Below are positions 58,711-64,000 of a stretch of 64,000 bases of DNA, one piece after another. Source of the stretch: an uncultured Anaeroplasmataceae bacterium (GTDB lineage Bacteria > Bacillota_I > Bacilli_A > Acholeplasmatales > Anaeroplasmataceae); NCBI GenBank assembly GCA_910579215.1, contig CAJTTN010000002.1, positions 186,001 through 250,000 on the forward strand, written 5' to 3'. The notes below the pieces were generated by a model. That model did no database searches and had not been told where the DNA came from. It saw only the letters and a list, made by a program, of their open reading frames with translations. Within the stretch, counting starts at the first letter, position 1; each line of letters begins with the position of its first letter. The position numbers and the translations under genes were made by a program.

Positions 58711-60618
58711 ATGAAAAATATTTTGAGAGGCATTTGCTTACTAATTTTATTATTAGGATTGATAGGCTGTAAAACAAAAGAAAATACTCCCATAGAACAT
58801 CCAGAGGACAAGGAAGAGGAAGTTAACTTTTCCTTAGGCTATGGAGATTATGTTACCTATCAGGAGGACGGTAAGGAAAGCATTGAAAAGACGTATATGG
58901 CTTTAACTCAGGAAATAACGAGTTCCATTCAAGGAGTATTTCAATCCAACTATCAAAAGGGAGCATTAGATTTTTTTGATTTGGATAATTTTATTTCAAT
59001 CCAGCTAGAAATTTCAGAAGATACCTTACAGCAATTAAATAAGGATTATCTTCAGAAAAATAAAGAAAGCTATAGAGAATGCAATTTAAATATTGCTTAT
59101 AAAGGTCTTAAATTTCATTATGAGAATGTGGGAATTCGTCAAAAAGGAAATACCTCTAGAGGTAATGCTTTAGATGAAAATAATAACATAAACCTAAGAC
59201 ATTATAAGCTTTCCTTTAGTGAAACCTTTGATGATGAATTTAGAGAGAATCCTTTAAAATGGACAGATGAAAAGGCCTTAGAATATCGAGAGAACAGGAC
59301 TTTTTTTGGTTTAGAAAAGTTGATTCTAAGATGGAACAGAAATCAGGATAGCACATATCTAAGAGAATATTATGCAAATGAAGTTTATCGCAACAACGGA
59401 GTTCTCGCACCGCATTGCAATTTGGTTCAGTTAGTAATGAAAATAAAAGATCAGGTAGAGAATTTGGGTATATACCTAGCTATGGAAGACATTAGTAAAG
59501 ATTTTATAAAAAGAAATGTAGTGAAGGAATATGCTGGTGGAGATTTATATAAGCTTGGTTGGACAAATGTAGGAGCAAGGCTGGATTCCCTAGACGCTTC
59601 CTTATTTGGTGTAGAAGAGCAGATTAAGGAGCAAAATCAATTCAAACAAATTACTTATCCCTATGATTTAAAAACGAATAAGAAAAAATCTCAACATGAA
59701 GCTATCAAAGCTTTTATAGGAGGAATTCTTTCCACTTCAACTTCTGAGTTTTCTACCTTTTTAAAAAATTCTACGATTTATGAAAGTGTATTATCCTATT
59801 TATCTGTTTCTTATCTATTAGGAGACCCAGATGACTTAAGAGGAAATTTTAATAACACGTATTTATATTTCACAAAAAATTCTTCCTTAGCACTATTTAT
59901 ACCAACAGATCAGGACAGACCATTGGGGTCTACAGGAGGAACAGGAAATCCTACAAGACATCATGGTGTATATAATGAGCCTTTTGACACTCAGACGGGG
60001 TATGAAAGGAATACGATGCCTTTATTTGAAAAAAGTATTCTTTCAGGTGGAAATCAACAGATTCAAAGGGAATATATCGCAAGAATTCATGAGATTGTTG
60101 TTGCAGGGTGGTTAGATATAAAAACTTTTAATCATTACTATTCAAAGGCACTTCAATATAAGTCTAGGATTACTTTAGGTAAGCATGTGAATGGAAAAGA
60201 AATTCCCTTTTCTTTAAAAGAGGTTGACCAACCAGAGGATGAAGGGAATCTATCTATTGAAGTATATTTAACAAAAAAGAAGGAAACCTTCTTAAAAAAG
60301 GATTGGTATCAAGAAATTACAGAAGAAGTGAATGGTACCTCTTATTATCTTAGAGGCGAAATGAATGGTTGGGATGGAATAGAAGCAAAATATCAATTCA
60401 AATTAGTGAATAATATTCCTACCTTAGTTTGTGAGCTTTCCTATACTACATCCTTTAAGGTAGCTAGCTCTGATTGGAAAAATGAGTGGAATTATTCTTC
60501 CTTAGAAGATGCAACCTTATGTGAATGTGTTGGAGAAGAAAAAAATATAAGAGTTAAGGAAGCGGGAACTTATAAAATTCAAATTATAGAAGGAAAATTG
60601 TGGATGACTAAAATATAA
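58711..60618 (+). CDS. CotH-family kinase lipoprotein with starch-binding-like C-terminus
   Basis: The N-terminus is a lipoprotein signal (LILLLGLIGC). The CotH kinase domain is at about residues 90-470: the glycine-rich GIRQKGNTSR, YLREYYANEVYR, GDPDDLRGNFNNTYLY and the acidic PTDQDRPLG. The C-terminal ~100 residues (YYLRGEMNGWDG, FKVASSDWKNEW, GTYKIQI) match the beta-sandwich of X25/SusE-like starch-binding modules. CotH phosphorylates spore-coat CotB and CotG, but this one is extracytoplasmic. It starts one base after uvrC and lies ahead of sugar ABC genes. Confidence 0.85.
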   Translation: MKNILRGICLLILLLGLIGCKTKENTPIEHPEDKEEEVNFSLGYGDYVTYQEDGKESIEKTYMALTQEITSSIQGVFQSNYQKGALDFFDLDNFISIQLEISEDTLQQLNKDYLQKNKESYRECNLNIAYKGLKFHYENVGIRQKGNTSRGNALDENNNINLRHYKLSFSETFDDEFRENPLKWTDEKALEYRENRTFFGLEKLILRWNRNQDSTYLREYYANEVYRNNGVLAPHCNLVQLVMKIKDQVENLGIYLAMEDISKDFIKRNVVKEYAGGDLYKLGWTNVGARLDSLDASLFGVEEQIKEQNQFKQITYPYDLKTNKKKSQHEAIKAFIGGILSTSTSEFSTFLKNSTIYESVLSYLSVSYLLGDPDDLRGNFNNTYLYFTKNSSLALFIPTDQDRPLGSTGGTGNPTRHHGVYNEPFDTQTGYERNTMPLFEKSILSGGNQQIQREYIARIHEIVVAGWLDIKTFNHYYSKALQYKSRITLGKHVNGKEIPFSLKEVDQPEDEGNLSIEVYLTKKKETFLKKDWYQEITEEVNGTSYYLRGEMNGWDGIEAKYQFKLVNNIPTLVCELSYTTSFKVASSDWKNEWNYSSLEDATLCECVGEEKNIRVKEAGTYKIQIIEGKLWMTKI

Positions 60619-60638
60619 AAAGAAAGGAGTTGAGCATC

Positions 60639-61526
60639 GTGAAAAGAAACAATTTAAAAGCATGGCTTTATTTGTTGCCAGCATTCCTATTACTTACTGC
60701 GTTTATGCTTTATCCTTTACTAGATGTAATTATTTATTCCTTTGAGGAAAACTTTGCCTTTGTCACCCAAACCTATACTGGAGTCGGATTTGAAAATTAT
60801 CAATATATCTTTAAGGATCCTGATTTTTATAGTGCAATTAAGAATTCCTGTATTATATTGATTACGGTGCCCATCTCTACTATAATAGCTATCCTCCTTG
60901 CCGTGGGATTAAATAGTATTAAGCCTTTGAAAAAAATATTTGAAACGATTTTCTTTTTACCTTATGTCACGAATACACTTGCTGTAGGGTTAGTTTTTAT
61001 GATTATCTTTGATTCTACACCATTGAATCATGGACTAGCTAATATGATTTTGGGCTGGTTTAATATTGATCCTATTGATTTTATTCGTGGACCCTATTGG
61101 GCAAAAATGCTAGTATTATCTTTTTATATAATTTGGAATGTAATGCCCTTTAAAATTTTAGTATTAGTAGGAGCTCTACAATCCGTTAACAAGCAATATT
61201 ATCAGGCTGCTAAGCTTGATCAGGCAAGCTCAGCTCGAATGTTTTATCGCATAACTGTTCCAATGATTTCCCCTATGATTGCCTATTTAATCATCACAGG
61301 GTTTATAGGTGGTTTCAAAGAATATAATAATGCTGTGGCTTTATTTGGTGAGGATTTAAACGCAGCAGAAATGAATACTATCGTAGGCTACATCTATAAT
61401 ATGCTTTATTTTGAGACTGGTGGCTATCCTTCCTATGCTGCTGCCGCAGCTATCGTATTATTTTGTATTATTTTTACGATTACTTGTATTAATTTATTAG
61501 TAAGCAAAAAAAAGGTATACTATTAA
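60639..61526 (+). CDS. Sugar ABC transporter permease, MalF-like
   Basis: 295 residues with six helices and the EAA motif (YYQAAKLDQASSARMFYRITVP, seen as QAAKLDQASS and RITVPMISP). It belongs to the carbohydrate uptake transporter-1 group. GTG 60639 is chosen with GGAG 9 bases before. Its ATPase is not encoded here; a shared MsmX-type ATPase is likely elsewhere. It forms a pair with the next permease. Confidence 0.93.
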   Translation: MKRNNLKAWLYLLPAFLLLTAFMLYPLLDVIIYSFEENFAFVTQTYTGVGFENYQYIFKDPDFYSAIKNSCIILITVPISTIIAILLAVGLNSIKPLKKIFETIFFLPYVTNTLAVGLVFMIIFDSTPLNHGLANMILGWFNIDPIDFIRGPYWAKMLVLSFYIIWNVMPFKILVLVGALQSVNKQYYQAAKLDQASSARMFYRITVPMISPMIAYLIITGFIGGFKEYNNAVALFGEDLNAAEMNTIVGYIYNMLYFETGGYPSYAAAAAIVLFCIIFTITCINLLVSKKKVYY

Positions 61527-61538
61527 GGAGAGATGCGT

Positions 61539-62378
61539 ATGGAAGAGAAAAAACAAATTTTAAAAAAAGCTATAATTTACATCCTTCTTAGTATTTGGGC
61601 AATTTTCGTTTTATTTCCCTTTTATTGGATGCTTATCACCTCTTTTAAAACCTATGCCTCCTATAATGCAGAGACTATCCCTCAATTTGTTGCAATCCCT
61701 CCTACCTTTGAGAATTATATCTCTGTTTGGACGGTATCTAAGCTAGGGAAATATATGCTTAATACAATTCTATTTTCTGTGACGACAACTGGTCTCATGG
61801 TTATAGTTTCTTTATTTGCAGCCTTTGCCTTTGCAAGACTTGATTTTAAAGGGAAAAATTTAGTTTTTGTACTATTTTTAGCTATGATGATGATTCCTAA
61901 TGAATTGGTAATCATAACAAATTATGTGTCAATTGTTCATTTAGACTGGAGAAATACCTTTGTTGGTTTAATTTTGCCCTCCATTCTTTCGGTTTTCTAT
62001 ATTTATCTTTTGCGACAAAATTTTTTACAGGTTTCCGACGACATTTACTTTGCCGCTAAAATAGATGGGACTTCAGATTTGAAATATTTGTTTAAGGTGC
62101 TATTACCATTATCAAAGCCAACTATTTTTACAATAACTATTTTAAAGCTAATTGAATGCTGGAATTCCTATGTTTGGCCAAGATTAATTACGACAGATAA
62201 GGATTTTTATTTAGTTAGTAATGGAATACAGCTCATAAAGGAACAGAGTATGGGAAAGGCTGATATACCAGGTATGATGGCTGCAGTTGTCTGTGTATCT
62301 GTGCCAATCTTACTATTATTTCTAATATTTAGAAAACAAATTATGAATGGTGTGGCAAGAAGTGGAACAAAGGGATAA
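61539..62378 (+). CDS. Sugar ABC transporter permease, MalG-like
   Basis: 279 residues. The conserved LFPFYWMLITSFKT beginning, and the EAA motif (FAAKIDGTSDLKYLFKVLLP) are present. It is the second permease of the carbohydrate uptake system. ATG 61539 is chosen because GGAG lies 8 bases before. Confidence 0.93.
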   Translation: MEEKKQILKKAIIYILLSIWAIFVLFPFYWMLITSFKTYASYNAETIPQFVAIPPTFENYISVWTVSKLGKYMLNTILFSVTTTGLMVIVSLFAAFAFARLDFKGKNLVFVLFLAMMMIPNELVIITNYVSIVHLDWRNTFVGLILPSILSVFYIYLLRQNFLQVSDDIYFAAKIDGTSDLKYLFKVLLPLSKPTIFTITILKLIECWNSYVWPRLITTDKDFYLVSNGIQLIKEQSMGKADIPGMMAAVVCVSVPILLLFLIFRKQIMNGVARSGTKG

Positions 62379-62392
62379 AGGAGGAGCTAGAT

Positions 62393-63829
62393 ATGAAAAA
62401 AATTAGTTTAATGCTTGTAACAATCGTTTTATTCCTTTTTTTAGTAGCGTCCTGTCATGGAAGGCTAGTTCCAAAGGATGATATTCAAACTGTGAAGGAT
62501 TTTGAAGTTCCTGAAACCTTTGATGAATCAAAGGATATTCAAATTACCTTTTGGGCTAAAAATGATACAAATAAGATTCAACAAGAAATTTTTAATAAAG
62601 CGGTGGATGCTTTTGAAGGTCTATATCCTAACGTTCATATTACAGTTGTTCAATATAGTGATTATACCAATATTTATTCTGATGTGATTACAAATATTTC
62701 TACAAATACTACACCTAACGCCTCAATTGCTTATCCAGATCATGTAGCAACTTATATGGAGGGAAATAATGTTATCGTTCCATTAGATGCATTGATGGAG
62801 GATGAAAAATATGGCTTAGGAGGAAGTGCTTTAAAATTTAACTCTGTAAAAAAAGAGGAAATTCAACCTAAGTTTTTATCTGAATGCTTGATTCAAGATA
62901 GATATTGTATTTTACCCTTTATGAGATCCTCTGAAGCCCTATATGTGAATAAGAGCTATTTAGAGGAAAATGGATTTAGTATACCTGAGGTATTTACCTG
63001 GGAATATATTTGGGAGGTTTCAGAGTATGCTAAGAAAAAGGCAGAAGCAGAACAAAAAATAATGATACCTTTAATCTATAAATCAACAGACAATATGTTT
63101 ATCCAGCTTTGTAAGCAAAATGATTTTGATTATACTACCTCTAAGGGAAAGGTTCTATTTTTAAGTGATGAGGTATCTCAAATGCTATTAGATCTAGTTC
63201 CCCCTATTGAAAATGGATATTTTGATACGTTTAAAAGAGTAAGTTATCCAGGAAATTATTTTAACAAAGGACAATGCATTTTTGCGATAGATTCTACCGC
63301 AGGTGCAACCTGGCTAGGTAGTAAAGCGCCGCTTATAGATATTCCCGCTTCAGAGCTAGTTGATTTTGAGACAATAGTTACTACGATTCCTCAAGTGAAT
63401 CCAAAAAATCCTCAGATGATTTCTCAAGGGCCTTCTATGTGTCTATTTTATAAGGAGGACCCACAAGAAGTGTTGGCAACCTGGTTATTCATGCAATATT
63501 TATTAACCTTTGAAACACAAATGTCTTTTTCAAAAACAGAAGGCTATTTACCAGTTACAAGGACTGTAGTAGATTCAAAAGAGTTTCAAGAATATTTAAA
63601 AAATGAAGCAGAATATGAGGTTAAACGAATGGCTACTAAATTAATAATAGATAATATAGATCATACATTTGTTACACCTGTATTTAATGGCTCTTCCTTA
63701 TGTAGATCAGCCTCAGGGTATTTAATTGAAGCTATGTTTAATAAGAAATTTAGAGATGCAGCAAGCATAAAGGAGTTATTTTCCCTTGTAGATAAAAGAT
63801 ATAAATTATCAACTTATGAAAAAAGTTAA
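62393..63829 (+). CDS. Extracellular sugar-binding lipoprotein
   Basis: Family 1 solute-binding protein of 478 residues. The lipoprotein signal ends at LVASC. ITFWAKNDTNKIQQEIF, VDAFEGLYPNVHITVVQYSDY, GKVLFLSDEVSQMLL and the late ATWLFMQYLLTFETQ segment are typical. Specificity cannot be read from sequence; alpha-glucan or oligosaccharides are suggested by the CotH partner's C-terminal module. Confidence 0.92.
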   Translation: MKKISLMLVTIVLFLFLVASCHGRLVPKDDIQTVKDFEVPETFDESKDIQITFWAKNDTNKIQQEIFNKAVDAFEGLYPNVHITVVQYSDYTNIYSDVITNISTNTTPNASIAYPDHVATYMEGNNVIVPLDALMEDEKYGLGGSALKFNSVKKEEIQPKFLSECLIQDRYCILPFMRSSEALYVNKSYLEENGFSIPEVFTWEYIWEVSEYAKKKAEAEQKIMIPLIYKSTDNMFIQLCKQNDFDYTTSKGKVLFLSDEVSQMLLDLVPPIENGYFDTFKRVSYPGNYFNKGQCIFAIDSTAGATWLGSKAPLIDIPASELVDFETIVTTIPQVNPKNPQMISQGPSMCLFYKEDPQEVLATWLFMQYLLTFETQMSFSKTEGYLPVTRTVVDSKEFQEYLKNEAEYEVKRMATKLIIDNIDHTFVTPVFNGSSLCRSASGYLIEAMFNKKFRDAASIKELFSLVDKRYKLSTYEKS

Positions 63830-63877
63830 GAAAAATTATCAAAATAATTTAATTTATCTTATATTTTTTTCATAATA

Positions 63878-63906
63878 TTGACATATTTTATCAAAAAAAA
63901 TATAAT
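63878..63906 (+). promoter_or_regulatory. Perfect-consensus promoter of the last gene
   Basis: TTGACA (63878-63883), 17 bases, TATAAT (63901-63906), about 32 bases before the start. Confidence 0.88.
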
Positions 63907-63938
63907 TAATATAGATAGAAAATAAGTGAGGGTTTGAT

Positions 63939-64000
63939 ATGAAAAAAATATTTGCAGGTTGTTTAGCCTTATTGTCAATAGGGTTATATGCATGTAAAGG
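63939..64000 (+). CDS. Putative lipoprotein, 3' truncated by window edge
   Basis: ATG 63939 opens a signal peptide (basic MKKIF, hydrophobic LALLSIGLYAC) with a lipobox at the window end. GAGGGT precedes it. The product may be another solute-binding protein, given the neighbours, but only 20 residues are visible. Confidence 0.55.
   Translation, partial: MKKIFAGCLALLSIGLYACK

Noticed and set aside
1..64000. CRISPR arrays, tRNA or rRNA genes, phage genes
   Set aside because: No repeat-spacer series, cloverleaf-like block, rRNA-like stretch or phage structural gene was seen on either strand.
1..64000. Mycoplasma-type code (TGA = Trp)
   Set aside because: Many genes end at TGA and tryptophan is encoded by TGG, so the standard code applies.

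Overview
The window comes from a low-GC, spore-forming Bacillota. The supporting features are spoIIGA-sigE-sigG, the spore-coat gene cotE, a CotH-type kinase, alaS-ruvX-DUF1292, rqcH, gmk-rpoZ, and Firmicutes-type RNA leaders. TGA is used as a stop (for example ruvX/alaS, kdgK), so this is the standard bacterial code. The compact genes, short leaders and many terminators overlapping gene ends suggest Erysipelotrichales or a neighbouring tenericute-like Bacilli lineage. That placement is an inference. Many promoters match the sigma-A consensus closely, several being perfect TTGACA-17-TATAAT.

Layout. 1-13 kb is housekeeping: a truncated recD2 helicase, alaS-ruvX-DUF1292-trmR-like-exonuclease, a short MurI-like gene convergent with RNase J, proS, small regulators and a cold-shock protein. 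13-16.4 kb holds hpf and secA. 16.6-22.4 kb is a seven-gene uronate operon (eda, kdgK1, yhcH, kdgK2, a TIM-barrel isomerase, kduI, kduD) that converts the unsaturated-uronate product 4-deoxy-5-ketouronate to pyruvate and glyceraldehyde-3-phosphate. A phosphoglucomutase follows. 24.4-26.7 kb is the sporulation sigma cluster, with a sigma-G-like promoter in front of sigG. Then come ppa, ychF, a membrane protein, and two ABC transporters with fused ATPase and FtsX-type permease.

34-42.5 kb is an accessory-like stretch: cotE, a THF-riboswitch-controlled FolT fusion, a fluoride-riboswitch-controlled cation/proton antiporter, an AraC/MATE pair, a flavodoxin-ferredoxin protein and a NUDIX hydrolase. 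42.5-45.5 kb is rplK-rplA-rplJ-rplL with two L1-site mimics and an L10 leader; a methyltransferase follows, then galE where rpoB would be expected. 46.7-58.7 kb is mixed housekeeping (recQ, hslO, an acyl-ACP thioesterase, an M18 peptidase, rqcH, gmk, rpoZ, uvrC). 58.7-64 kb is a CotH-like lipoprotein kinase carrying a starch-binding-like C-terminal domain. It appears co-transcribed with two sugar ABC permeases and a sugar-binding lipoprotein, and a second lipoprotein gene begins at the window end.

No CRISPR array, tRNA, rRNA, phage or complete insertion sequence was found. One 61-bp IS-end-like palindrome sits inside a terminator loop. The observations most worth following are the fluoride riboswitch on an antiporter gene, the FolT protein with an extra N-terminal membrane-anchored domain, the CotH-sugar ABC operon, the paired L1 mimics, and a perfect promoter that runs straight into a terminator at 50.0-50.1 kb.
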